A stretch of 64,000 bases of DNA from [Limnothrix rosea] IAM M-220 (GTDB lineage: Bacteria; Cyanobacteriota; Cyanobacteriia; Cyanobacteriales; MRBY01): assembly GCF_001904615.1 (NCBI RefSeq), contig NZ_MRBY01000009.1, positions 53,922 through 117,921 on the forward strand. The letters run 5' to 3'. Made by a program: the position numbers and the translations under genes. Positions 40,238 through 48,543 of this stretch are shown here, piece after piece. A model generated the notes under the pieces. The model made no database searches, was not told the origin of the DNA, and saw only the letters and a program-made list of their open reading frames with translations. How positions within the stretch are numbered: the stretch's first letter is position 1; the number at the start of each line of letters is the position of its first letter.

Positions 40238-40290
40238 TTCAAAATTTTCAATTTCGGTACTCTTTGGGGGACTGAAATTAAAAAAGGCAT
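40238..40290 (+). repeat. trailer-side conserved motif of array 1 (T1)
   Basis: Contains TTTCGGTACTCTTTGGGG followed by GACTGAAATTAAAAAAGG. Close copies stand beside the trailer ends of arrays 2 and 3. Its GGGGACTGAAA core resembles the handle end of the CRISPR repeat. Confidence 0.75.
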
Positions 40291-40365
40291 TTTCCAGTCA
40301 TTCTCTAGTAATCAAGCGCATTTTATTTTCTGAGTCTCCTCATGAGGTGAGTTCTCAAGAAAAGT

Positions 40366-40412
40366 CCCCCTTTCAAAGGGGGATTTAGGGGGATCCTCTT
40401 TAAGTTACGCAA
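40366..40412. repeat. dispersed GTCCCCCTTT...GGGGGAT repeat
   Basis: GTCCCCCTTTCAAAGGGGG is a near-perfect palindrome, followed by ATTTAGGGGGATCC and a GTTACGCAAC end. It belongs to the repeat family at 41396-41790, 44289-44335, 56365-56545, 58012-58078 and 62853-62960. Confidence 0.75.
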
Positions 40413-40448
40413 CTATTTTTAGCTTTTGTGGCGATCGCCTGAGACGAG

Positions 40449-41086
40449 ATTTCAGTCCCCTTGCGGGGTGTGGGTTAGGAAAGTGAGGAGCCGATCATTA
40501 TTGAGACTGAGTTAGTGCAGCAGTTTCAGTCCCCTTGCGGGGTGTGGGTTAGGAAAGGGTGAAGGTGGCGGAGTCAGACTGGCTGAAGTTGCTTTGCCTT
40601 AGTTTCAGTCCCCTTGCGGGGTGAGGGTTAGGAAAGTCCTGTGGTTGCTCCAGCTCCTGTGGTTGCTCCAGCTGTTTCAGTCCCCTTGCGGGGTGAGGGT
40701 TAGGAAAGTTCTAAACTCACTCTCTTTGCTGTTCTCGGTCTTTCCATCCCCGTTTCAGTCCCCTTGCGGGGTGAGGGTTAGGAAAGATGGGGAACTTTTA
40801 AGTTTACCATTTCCGGATCTCAGAGGTTTCAGTCCCCTTGCGGGGTGTGGGTTAGGAAAGGTTGTTGCACTTGTAAAGGCCACTCGTCTTGCCAAGCTTT
40901 CCGTTTCAGTCCCCTTGCGGGGTGTGGGTTAGGAAAGACTTGATCCAGGTGATTCGGGTACGGCAGCACTAGACTCAGGTTTCAGTCCCCTTGCGGGGTG
41001 AGGGTTAGGAAAGCTGGTATTACTTCAGGTGGAAATATTAATATTTACGCCGTTTCAGTCCCCTTGCGGGGTGAGGGTTAGGAAAG
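40449..41086 (-). CRISPR. CRISPR array 1: 9 repeats, 8 spacers
   Basis: 35-bp repeats start at 40449, 40523, 40602, 40674, 40752, 40826, 40903, 40979 and 41052. On the plus strand each begins GTTTCAGTCCCCTTGCGGGG and ends GGTTAGGAAAG. The crRNA sense is the minus strand, since there the repeat ends GGGGACTGAAAC, the usual type III handle. The leader is therefore on the right. Spacers are 37-44 bp. Repeats 3-5 and 8-9 carry TGAGGG, the others TGTGGG. The leftmost (oldest) repeat has A in place of the first G. One spacer (40637-40673) is two copies of an 18-bp unit. Confidence 0.97.
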
Positions 41087-41304
41087 GGCTCCATTTTTAG
41101 CCCTTGCTGTGACTGGCTTTCAACCCCCTGATCCGACATAGGTCGAAAATTGAGTGAAAATTGAGCCAGAAATCCATAAAAACAAAGAAAAAAAGAGGCT
41201 AGAACCCTTACACAGTAGGCGACCGACGGAGGTCAACGAAAGAATAGGGGTTTCAGCGATCCACCGACCTGTGTCGGTTTCGGCTGAGTTGTCCATAGCT
41301 TACC
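41087..41304 (-). promoter_or_regulatory. leader of CRISPR array 1 (L1)
   Basis: 218 bp from the last repeat to AGCTTACC. It is homologous to leaders L2 and L3: array-proximal CTTGCTGTGACTGGCTTTCA, GGCTAGAACCCTT and AACGAAAGAATAGGGG are shared. Three copies of a CCGACxxAGGTC motif lie at 41133-41144, 41223-41234 and, inverted, 41264-41277. The middle copy overlaps a TTGACC that could be a -35 box for minus-strand transcription of the array. Confidence 0.85.
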
Positions 41305-41395
41305 AAAGATTTTTGGTTGTGGAGCAGCATTTGTGAATTAGTTAGAAAACTTTGCCTCAGACCTTTTGAAGTCTTTTCAATGTTGCGTGACTTAA

Positions 41396-41790
41396 TCGAA
41401 ACCCCTTCCGCCTTCGGCACCTTCCCCAAGGAAGGACAAAACTATTTTTACCTTTGGAAGGGGGACTTGAGTTTTTTTGGTGGTTTCGTAATCTGTCCAA
41501 AGCTATTCTTCGTAGGAAAAACTTTCCCAAGGAAAGACAAAATTATATTTTTCGTTTGTGCCGAAACGTAGATCCCCCTAAATCCCCCTTTGAAAGGGGG
41601 ACTTGAGCTTTTTTGTTTGTTGCGTAACTTATCGAAACCCCTTCCGACCTGTCGGCCACCTTCCCCAAGGAAGGACAAAACTATCTTTAACTTTGGAAGG
41701 CGGACTTGAGCTTTTGAGGTGGTTTTGTAACCTGTCGAGAATCCTTCCCTCATACAAAAAACTTCCCCAAGGAAGGACTTTATTTAATCC
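41396..41790. repeat. cluster of tandem dispersed-repeat copies
   Basis: Three to four imperfect copies of one unit: CGAAACCCCTTCCGNC, then CACCTTCCCCAAGGAAGGAC, then GGAAGGGGGACTTGAG, then GTNACNTGTCGAAACCCC leading to the next. One copy has the GATCCCCCTAAATCCCCC arm. The last copy runs into the 3' end of the WYL gene (stop at 41784). No gene is supported inside this 450-base stretch between L1 and the WYL gene. Confidence 0.8.
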
Positions 41791-43226
41791 CGATAAAACT
41801 GCGACTCGATCGCCACTTCCTCGCGCATCTTCTCCCGCACTACCAAAGGCGCAAGCACCTCCCCATTCGGTCGCCAATCCCGCAAGCGCATCAACACATT
41901 CGTATCCCGCCACCGAATCCAGCCCCCATAATAAGCATCCTCCGGCGATCGCCTCTCAATAAGAGCCAAAATTTTCCGCCGCTCCTTTATGTCAGAAAAA
42001 TGCGCTTCCACAACCTGCCGTAACTCTCCATAGGCCAAACACTTAAACGTCGGATGCCGTACCGAGTCCGCCACATACCACCGCGCAAACTTCCGCGCAA
42101 ACCGCATAATCAAAAATACCTTTGGCAAATAAAAATCAAACCCCCAAGCCTCCTCCAAAGCCGACTCAATCTCCGCCGAAGTCGGTAGCCGTCCCCTGTC
42201 GCGGAGAAGCTTTAGAGCTGCCGGAATTTCTGTAGACCCCCAAGGCAAAACCTTTAACTGCGGCGAGATGATGCGATCCAGACGGTAGTTGTGCCATTCC
42301 AGCTCATCCGTCCCATTCAGACGATAAGCACTGAGATATTTCGCCCGACGAATGTAATGCAGACAGACCGGATACACCGTAGCCGTTACGAGCCTCTCCT
42401 GCCGCGCCACCCAAGTCTCAAACTGAATCACCGCACCCTGCGGCATTTCCCAGAGCCGTTCGAGGGTCACTTGATAGTCATCAACCCGCTCCTGAGTTTG
42501 ATCCGGCAAAATATAGTCCAAATGCACAAACAATCGCTGCTGCACCGACGGCATAGAACCCGATTGCGTTACCTGCTGCCAGAGCCGATCCGCCATAATT
42601 TCCAGATTTGGCTGCACAAAGGCGATCGCCTGAAGCACATGGAGGAGATCCCGCTGTTGAGCCGTTGCGAGGGGAGCCGCGACAGTATTCACCAATAAAT
42701 TTGGCGGTGGTTTCGGCAAAGCTTGGAGCACTTTAAGTTGATAACGACCCTGTTTCGGCTTCTCTAGCCAACCCGTTTCCACAAGATATTTCAAATCATC
42801 CCGTAGCGACCGATGCACCGTCTGAAACGGAAAAGCAGCAATATTTTTTTCTAACTCCGATGCACTAAAACCTGCTAACTGAGCCACCCGTTCTAACCAC
42901 AACTGTCGATCTAGACTCACCTGCGCAAACACTAATTCCCCCGCCGTCCGCTGACAGATACAATCCGAGTTCGCACAAGTCGCCGATACAGCCTCGCGGG
43001 TGCTCTGTTCCTGAAGATTATGGGTCGGCGCAAACAGGCGATCGCGCAACTGAGGATAACTAAACGGCTGCGGCAAACTAGACCGCCAATCATATTCAGG
43101 CAAATAGAAACGCGTAATCAGAAACCAAAGACGAATGCTCCGCCCAAACCGATTGCCCAGCTGACCACCACTGAGCCAACCCAGTAATTCTGGCGTGGGC
43201 TTGGCTAAATACTCGATGTCCACCAT
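41784..43226 (-). CDS. WYL-domain CRISPR-associated regulator (TIGR03985 family)
   Basis: 480 residues. An N-terminal winged-helix-like region with a Cys cluster (CANSDCIC at about 84-91), a DDLKYLVETGWLEK stretch, then a WYL-type domain around 270-330 (VTATVYPVCLHYIRRAKYLSAYR...WHNYRLDRI) and a C-terminal WCX-like part. I recall this arrangement as TIGR03985, found beside cyanobacterial type III systems. WYL proteins bind DNA and often sense nucleotides. It is divergent from csx3 across a 68-base or shorter gap holding a perfect palindrome, which suggests self- and csx3 control. Confidence 0.8.
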   Translation of the reverse strand: MVDIEYLAKPTPELLGWLSGGQLGNRFGRSIRLWFLITRFYLPEYDWRSSLPQPFSYPQLRDRLFAPTHNLQEQSTREAVSATCANSDCICQRTAGELVFAQVSLDRQLWLERVAQLAGFSASELEKNIAAFPFQTVHRSLRDDLKYLVETGWLEKPKQGRYQLKVLQALPKPPPNLLVNTVAAPLATAQQRDLLHVLQAIAFVQPNLEIMADRLWQQVTQSGSMPSVQQRLFVHLDYILPDQTQERVDDYQVTLERLWEMPQGAVIQFETWVARQERLVTATVYPVCLHYIRRAKYLSAYRLNGTDELEWHNYRLDRIISPQLKVLPWGSTEIPAALKLLRDRGRLPTSAEIESALEEAWGFDFYLPKVFLIMRFARKFARWYVADSVRHPTFKCLAYGELRQVVEAHFSDIKERRKILALIERRSPEDAYYGGWIRWRDTNVLMRLRDWRPNGEVLAPLVVREKMREEVAIESQFYRD

Positions 43227-43231
43227 TTTTT

Positions 43232-43249
43232 TTGAAGACCCCTCTTCAA
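43232..43249. promoter_or_regulatory. palindromic operator candidate between WYL gene and csx3
   Basis: TTGAAGA (43232-43238), CCCC, TCTTCAA (43243-43249): a perfect 7-bp inverted repeat with a 4-bp centre. It lies 6 bases from the WYL start codon. A regulator bound here would cover both divergent promoters. Confidence 0.5.
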
Positions 43250-43294
43250 GCTATGGATCATACTAAAACCAGTTTTTCATTCCCAGCGTTCGCA

Positions 43295-44209
43295 ATGGAC
43301 ACCCCCACTATTCAGCTTCATCTTTCACCATCGCGACAGTACCAAAATTTGTCCTATCAGGTCTTGAGGATCGAACTCACCGCAGGCGATCGCCTCACCA
43401 ACCCCGGCGAATTACCCAAGCTCAGTATTCCTGCCCACCTAGATACTAGAGGCGGCGTGATCATTTCCGGTCGTGCCCCCATCTGGCTTTATAGCTACCT
43501 CGTCCATGAACTACACCCCACCGCCTGGGTCGCCTGCTATGACCCCAGACTAGGCGCAGTTGTCGTCGCCACCCACTCCACCCAAACCACCATTGGGCAA
43601 GTTTTACCCATTAACCCAAACGATGTCCCGCCCGCTCAACATTTATCCCCCGCTGTCATGATCGTTGGCCCACCCGATAGCGGCAAAAGCGTTTTATCCC
43701 ACAGCCTATTTCAAGCTTTAATTCCCCAATATCCAAACATTTATCTAGAGCGGGCAAACTGGGATGGCGAAGGCAACTGGATTCTCGAAACGCCCCTCAC
43801 CCCCATTCAACAAAAAGAACACAAACTCAAAAATAAAGGCAAACCGACAGAGACATTTTTTCAAGTCCATGCCCAAGGTATCCTCAACCTCCGTCGCCAA
43901 AAAGACCTAGTACTCGTCGATGTTGGGGGACGCATCGACCCACAAAAAGACCCAGTCCTAGAAGCCTGTAGCCACTACCTCATTATCAGTTCCAAACCAG
44001 AGGCGATCGCCGGATGGCATGAATTTTGTCGAGATCGCGGTAATCTCACTCCCCTCGGTGTCATTCACAGCACCCTAGAAGACACCCTAGAAATCCATCA
44101 ACAAGAACCCTATTTTGAAATCACTTGTGGTTCGTGGCAAAGGGGAAAAGAGACGACAATTCCAGACATTGTTTTGAAACGTTGCCGGACATTAATTTTC
44201 TCCCGCTAA
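43295..44209 (+). CDS. csx3: Csx3 ring-nuclease domain fused to an AAA-type ATPase
   Basis: About 304 residues from ATG 43295; in-frame ATG 43253 and TTG 43232 are alternatives. Residues 1-100 match Csx3/Crn3: TIQLHLSPS...LSYQVLRI, GVIISGRAPIWLYSYLVHEL and AWVACYDPRLGAVVVATHS. Csx3 degrades cyclic tetra-adenylate, the type III alarm signal. From about 120 on comes a P-loop domain with Walker A GPPDSGKS (125-132) and a Walker-B-like LVLVDVGG. A Csx3-AAA fusion is known in cyanobacteria. It leads the effector genes after a 177-base gap. Confidence 0.85.
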   Translation: MDTPTIQLHLSPSRQYQNLSYQVLRIELTAGDRLTNPGELPKLSIPAHLDTRGGVIISGRAPIWLYSYLVHELHPTAWVACYDPRLGAVVVATHSTQTTIGQVLPINPNDVPPAQHLSPAVMIVGPPDSGKSVLSHSLFQALIPQYPNIYLERANWDGEGNWILETPLTPIQQKEHKLKNKGKPTETFFQVHAQGILNLRRQKDLVLVDVGGRIDPQKDPVLEACSHYLIISSKPEAIAGWHEFCRDRGNLTPLGVIHSTLEDTLEIHQQEPYFEITCGSWQRGKETTIPDIVLKRCRTLIFSR

Positions 44210-44386
44210 CTCATGCGGTTCCTAACGTCTACGACACACTACTAGAGAGGCTAGCCTTTATCGTTTTTCCAGAAAATCGCGAACCAAGCGAAAATCTCAA
44301 GTCCCTTAATAAGGGGGATATAGCAGGATCCTAAGTCTCAGACTTAATTGAACTTGATTTGTAAATTGCTCAATGGATTGGAACAA
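44210..44386 (+). promoter_or_regulatory. gap upstream of cas10 with a degraded dispersed repeat
   Basis: 177 bases. It holds a decayed copy of the dispersed repeat (CAAGTCCCTTAATAAGGGGG at 44298-44317, then GGATCCTAAG). The cas operon promoter is expected here; I see no clear -10/-35 pair. Confidence 0.4.
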
Positions 44387-46135
44387 ATGGCGAATTATTA
44401 TTTAGTACTTCTCGAAACATCTGGTAATCAAAATTTTATTTTTTCGACCAATAAACTCAAAGAGAATATCGGTGCTTCAGAGTTAACCTATCAAGCTGGC
44501 ACTTTTTGGGTAAGTTGGGCTGTAGATCAGGTGAATCAACAAACAAGCTTTAAAAAATGTTCTTCTTCTGAAGAATTTAGAAAAGCATTAAACAGTCAAT
44601 CTAAATTAGAAGAAACGCCAACACAAAATGCAGAAATTTTAGTGGGTGCTTCAGGCAAAGCATTGGTGCTCACTCGTTCTGAGGAAATAGCAAAGAAAAT
44701 TATTGGGCAAGTTACCCATAGAGCATTAAAAAAAGCACCCGGCTTAGATATTGCTGGTGTATTTGTTCCAGTAGAAGATTGGGGCAAGGATGGTTCTCTG
44801 CATCAGGCGATCGCCGAGGTTCACAAAGAATTTGAAAAGATGCGATCTGGTCGTCCATCACCGATCAATCGATTTTTGAGATTACCGATTATTGCTGACT
44901 GTGCCGTTAGTGAATTACCTGCCGGCACATTTGAAAAATTAACGAAAGCACAAGAACACGACGGAAAAACACCCAGCAGAATTTCTCTAGTTAGTTCAGT
45001 TAAAAGAGAAATCGCTCCCAAAGCCATCGAAAGATTGCAGGCGATCGCCAAACCCTATCAACTTTTTAGGACTATCAATGATTTAGAAAAATTTGAAGAA
45101 GAGTTATCTTGGCTGGCGATCGTCCATGCTGATGGCAATGGCTTAGGGCAGATTTTCCTGAATCTGGATAAATACATTGATACAGATAATCGCATCTATG
45201 CTGACAAGTTCAGGGATTTTTCCCTCGCTCTGGATGAATGTACAGAAGCCGCTTTTCGGTCAGCACTTAGTGTTTTTGCTGACGATAAACCTGATGAAAA
45301 AGACAAAAAAGCAATACCAATCGTGCCGCTGATTGTTGGTGGCGATGATCTAACCGTTGTTTGTCACGGAGAATATGCCCTCGAATTCACACGGGTTTTC
45401 TTGCAAGAGTTTGAAAAGCAAACTGCTGATCATAAGGATATTAAGGCGATCGCCAAAAAAGCATTTGGTGTGGGTAAATTGTCCGCTTGTGCAGGCATAT
45501 CTATTATCAAACCCCATTTCCCGTTCTCTGTGGCCTATCACCTCGCGGAAAGACTGATCAAATCAGCCAAAACAGTCAAAGAAACAGTCACTTGTGTACC
45601 CACTGATCAAATTGAGGAAAATACGCCGTTTCCCTGCTCTGCCATTGACTTTCATATTCTCTACGACAGTAGTGGCGCAGACTTTGACGAGATTCGCGAT
45701 CGCCTAACACCCGAAAAAAATGTCTATCTCCACAATCGTCCCTATGTGGTGAGTGAAGCATTAGAAGAAGCAGAAGATACAGGGCAACAATGGGCAGCAA
45801 GCCATGATTGGTCAGCTCTGGCAACAAAGATCGAAGAACTCAATCGCTCCGAAACTGATCCTAAATATAAAGACCGACCCAAGTTAGCCCGTAGCCAGTG
45901 TGGTGAGCTTAGAAGTGCGTTGCATATTAATAAAAAAGTCGCTGATGCTAAATATCAACTCATTCGCCAACGCTATCACACCCAAATCTTTGAAGAAGAT
46001 CAAACCCAAAAGTCTCTATTTCATCAGGACAGTGATCATCATTATTCGACTTCCTTCCTTGATGCCCTCGATGCTAGAGATTTTTTGACAAATGCTGAAA
46101 ATGTCGACAACCGGACAACAGGAGATGATCAATAA
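44387..46135 (+). CDS. cas10: Cas10 (type III large subunit), without HD domain
   Basis: 582 residues from ATG 44387 (in-frame TTG at 44348 is the alternative). The N-terminus MANYYLVLLETSGNQNFIF enters directly into the first palm domain; there is no room for an HD nuclease. Palm 1 holds HADGNGLGQIF (D249-G252). Palm 2 holds VGGDDLTV with G318-G319-D320-D321, the cyclic oligoadenylate synthase motif, intact. So the protein should signal with cOA but not cut DNA. Stop and the next start overlap by one base (TAATG), showing translational coupling. Confidence 0.92.
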   Translation: MANYYLVLLETSGNQNFIFSTNKLKENIGASELTYQAGTFWVSWAVDQVNQQTSFKKCSSSEEFRKALNSQSKLEETPTQNAEILVGASGKALVLTRSEEIAKKIIGQVTHRALKKAPGLDIAGVFVPVEDWGKDGSLHQAIAEVHKEFEKMRSGRPSPINRFLRLPIIADCAVSELPAGTFEKLTKAQEHDGKTPSRISLVSSVKREIAPKAIERLQAIAKPYQLFRTINDLEKFEEELSWLAIVHADGNGLGQIFLNLDKYIDTDNRIYADKFRDFSLALDECTEAAFRSALSVFADDKPDEKDKKAIPIVPLIVGGDDLTVVCHGEYALEFTRVFLQEFEKQTADHKDIKAIAKKAFGVGKLSACAGISIIKPHFPFSVAYHLAERLIKSAKTVKETVTCVPTDQIEENTPFPCSAIDFHILYDSSGADFDEIRDRLTPEKNVYLHNRPYVVSEALEEAEDTGQQWAASHDWSALATKIEELNRSETDPKYKDRPKLARSQCGELRSALHINKKVADAKYQLIRQRYHTQIFEEDQTQKSLFHQDSDHHYSTSFLDALDARDFLTNAENVDNRTTGDDQ

Positions 46136-48540
46136 TGCCACAGTTACCACAAAATCTTAGTTTCACAATCCAAATAAAGATGACCAGTGACTGGCACGTC
46201 GGTTCTGGTAATGGTTATGGAGAAGTTGATAGTGCCGTCCAGCGAGATCACGATAATTTGCCTTACATTCCAGCGAAAACTTTAACGGGGATTCTGCGGG
46301 ATGGTTGCGAGCAGGCGGCAATCGCCCTTGATGGTGGCAAAAAAACGGGTCAATGGCATAACTGGATTAATTTTATTTTCGGTGACCAACCCGCTCTAGC
46401 TGAGGGAGCTATCGAACCTGCCCCGCGTCCCGCCGTCGTTTCCATTGGGTCAGCCTATTTGGATAATGATTTGCGAGATGCCCTCAAAGCGAAGAAGGGA
46501 CTAAAAGAGGCGATCGCCTTCATTAAACCCGGTGTTGCGATTGATCCAAAAACTGGTTCTGCTGAACCTCAATGCCTGAGATTCGAGGAGGTTGTCAGAA
46601 TGGGCGCGGTATTGAATGCAGATATCGGTCTAGACTTTTCCCCATATGAACCTGTTGACCAAACGACGAAAGAAATTGTTTATGCTTTGATCCTTGCTGG
46701 TACAAAACTCGTAGAAAGACTAGGCGGTAAGCGACGACGGGGGAATGGTAATTGCGAAATTACAACAGATGCGAGTAGAGATAAATGGTTGCGATGGTTT
46801 AAAGATAATTATTCAGATATCGAAGAACCGCCATCATTCAACAAAGAAGAATCTGCGGACGAAGATAACTCTCTTCTTGTTCAAAATCCCCAACCAATAA
46901 CAGTAAACAATACGGAAACATGGTGGCGCATTCCGTTGAGAATTAAAACACTTTCTCCTGTCGTCATTCCCAAACGTACTGTCGGTAACGTTGTTGAATC
47001 TTTGGATTACATTCCCGGACGCTATTTCATTGGTCATCTGCACCGCAAAATTGGTCAATCTCTAGATTTAAATGGGGCGATCGCCACCAATCAAATCATC
47101 ATTACCAATGCCACAGTCGAAATAGCTGGAAGAGCAGGGAAACCAACGCCATTTTGTTTATTTGGCAAAAAGCTTGGCGGTGGCTTGAGCAAAGGGAAAA
47201 GTGTTTATAACCGTTTCGTCGAAGCAGAACCTAAGGGCATTCAACTGAAAGGCGAACGAGGTGGATATGTTGGTGCTTTTGATGACGAGCAGCTCCCTGA
47301 TCACCACAGCATCAAACTAGGAGTTAATACCCACAACACTGTTCAAGATGAAGTGCAGCGACCCACCAGTGATGTCGGCGGTGTTTATAGCTATCAGGCG
47401 ATTCCCATAAACACCATTTTTCGAGCGGAGATTCGTATTCCTCAAAGTCTGAAAACAGAGCTTGATCAAACACAAGACTGGCAGAATAAGCTCGATGGAA
47501 TTTTACGCATTGGTCAGTCAAAAAAAGATCAGTACGGCAAAATTAAAATTTCCGTTGAGCGTCCAGAAGCCTTACCCACTCAAAAATCCCTCAAGGGAAA
47601 TCTGCTATCTCTTTGGTTTCTCTCAGATGTGCTGCTACGGGATGAGCGTCTGCAACCCACAACCGATCCAGAGGTTTTGCGACAGGTTTTAGAAAAAGAA
47701 TTACAGGTTACTCTCACCAAACGCGATGATGACGAATTAATGTCACTGATGATGCGATCGCAGCGTAATGAATCATGGCAAGTGCGTTGGGGTCTGCCGC
47801 GTCCGACCATGCTCGGTTGGCAAGCTGGGAGCTGTCTGGTTTATCAAGTTGAGGGGGATATTAATCCACAGAAATTAGCAGAGTTAGAAGCAAAAGGCAT
47901 TGGCGATCGCCGGGTGGAAGGTTACGGACAAATTAGCTTTAATGATCCACTACTCACCGCAGAGTTATCAAAATTAGAGCGAGAAGATTCAAAATCCCAG
48001 CCTGATTCTTCGCCACCACAACCCATTGCCAGTAACAGTAAATCTTTTGAATATGCCCGGCTCATTGAAACAGCTGCATGGCGTAAAAAAATTCAGGATA
48101 TGGCACTGGCGATCGCCGCAGATCCAGAAAAACGAGAAGAAATTCTTGGACTCAGAATTACTGACGATCAAAGTCATCCATCCATGAGCCAGCTTGGAGG
48201 TCTGAGATCTGTTATCCGTAACCTCCAAAGTCCCCAAGATATCAGCAAAGTAACGAGTTGGTTTGATGCCCTCAAAAAGACGGCTAACCGAAGAGAAAAA
48301 TGGGATAAAACCGACGATGGTCTCGACAAAATCAGAACGCTCGTGACGAACGATCAAATTATTTGGAGGCATTTTTCTGACATTAACTGGCAGTCAATCA
48401 AAATTACGGAGGATGGTAAGTCAAGCCTAAAAACTGAACTCTGGGCAGAAGCCGTTAGAACTCTAGTTGATGCCATCGTCCGGGGTCACAAGCGGGATTT
48501 AGAGAAAGCACAAGACAACATTCGCGAGGAGGCAGCATAA
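46135..48540 (+). CDS. RAMP fusion protein, Cas7-Cas5-Cas11-like (Csx10-type)
   Basis: 801 residues. N-terminal RAMP domain (about 8-215) with SDWHVGSGNGYGEVDSAV, where D32 is the candidate RNA-cutting Asp, YIPAKTLTGILRDG, and a GGKRRRGNG glycine-rich loop. A second RAMP domain (about 265-615) with IPGRYFIGHL and IGDRRVEGYGQI. After a Ser/Pro linker (640-665), residues 665-795 are helical and resemble a small-subunit (Cas11) domain. That is the order I know from type III-Dv. AGGAG precedes the start. Domain names are by homology of layout. Confidence 0.8.
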   Translation: MPQLPQNLSFTIQIKMTSDWHVGSGNGYGEVDSAVQRDHDNLPYIPAKTLTGILRDGCEQAAIALDGGKKTGQWHNWINFIFGDQPALAEGAIEPAPRPAVVSIGSAYLDNDLRDALKAKKGLKEAIAFIKPGVAIDPKTGSAEPQCLRFEEVVRMGAVLNADIGLDFSPYEPVDQTTKEIVYALILAGTKLVERLGGKRRRGNGNCEITTDASRDKWLRWFKDNYSDIEEPPSFNKEESADEDNSLLVQNPQPITVNNTETWWRIPLRIKTLSPVVIPKRTVGNVVESLDYIPGRYFIGHLHRKIGQSLDLNGAIATNQIIITNATVEIAGRAGKPTPFCLFGKKLGGGLSKGKSVYNRFVEAEPKGIQLKGERGGYVGAFDDEQLPDHHSIKLGVNTHNTVQDEVQRPTSDVGGVYSYQAIPINTIFRAEIRIPQSLKTELDQTQDWQNKLDGILRIGQSKKDQYGKIKISVERPEALPTQKSLKGNLLSLWFLSDVLLRDERLQPTTDPEVLRQVLEKELQVTLTKRDDDELMSLMMRSQRNESWQVRWGLPRPTMLGWQAGSCLVYQVEGDINPQKLAELEAKGIGDRRVEGYGQISFNDPLLTAELSKLEREDSKSQPDSSPPQPIASNSKSFEYARLIETAAWRKKIQDMALAIAADPEKREEILGLRITDDQSHPSMSQLGGLRSVIRNLQSPQDISKVTSWFDALKKTANRREKWDKTDDGLDKIRTLVTNDQIIWRHFSDINWQSIKITEDGKSSLKTELWAEAVRTLVDAIVRGHKRDLEKAQDNIREEAA

Positions 48541-48543
48541 ACC

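Noticed and set aside
41603..41962. 119-codon plus-strand frame next to the WYL gene
   Set aside because: It covers the dispersed repeat and the antisense of the WYL gene 3' end and has low-complexity content.
44387..46135. Cas10 as a Cmr2 with HD nuclease
   Set aside because: The protein begins directly at the first palm domain and there is no HD motif in the N-terminus or in the 177 bases upstream.
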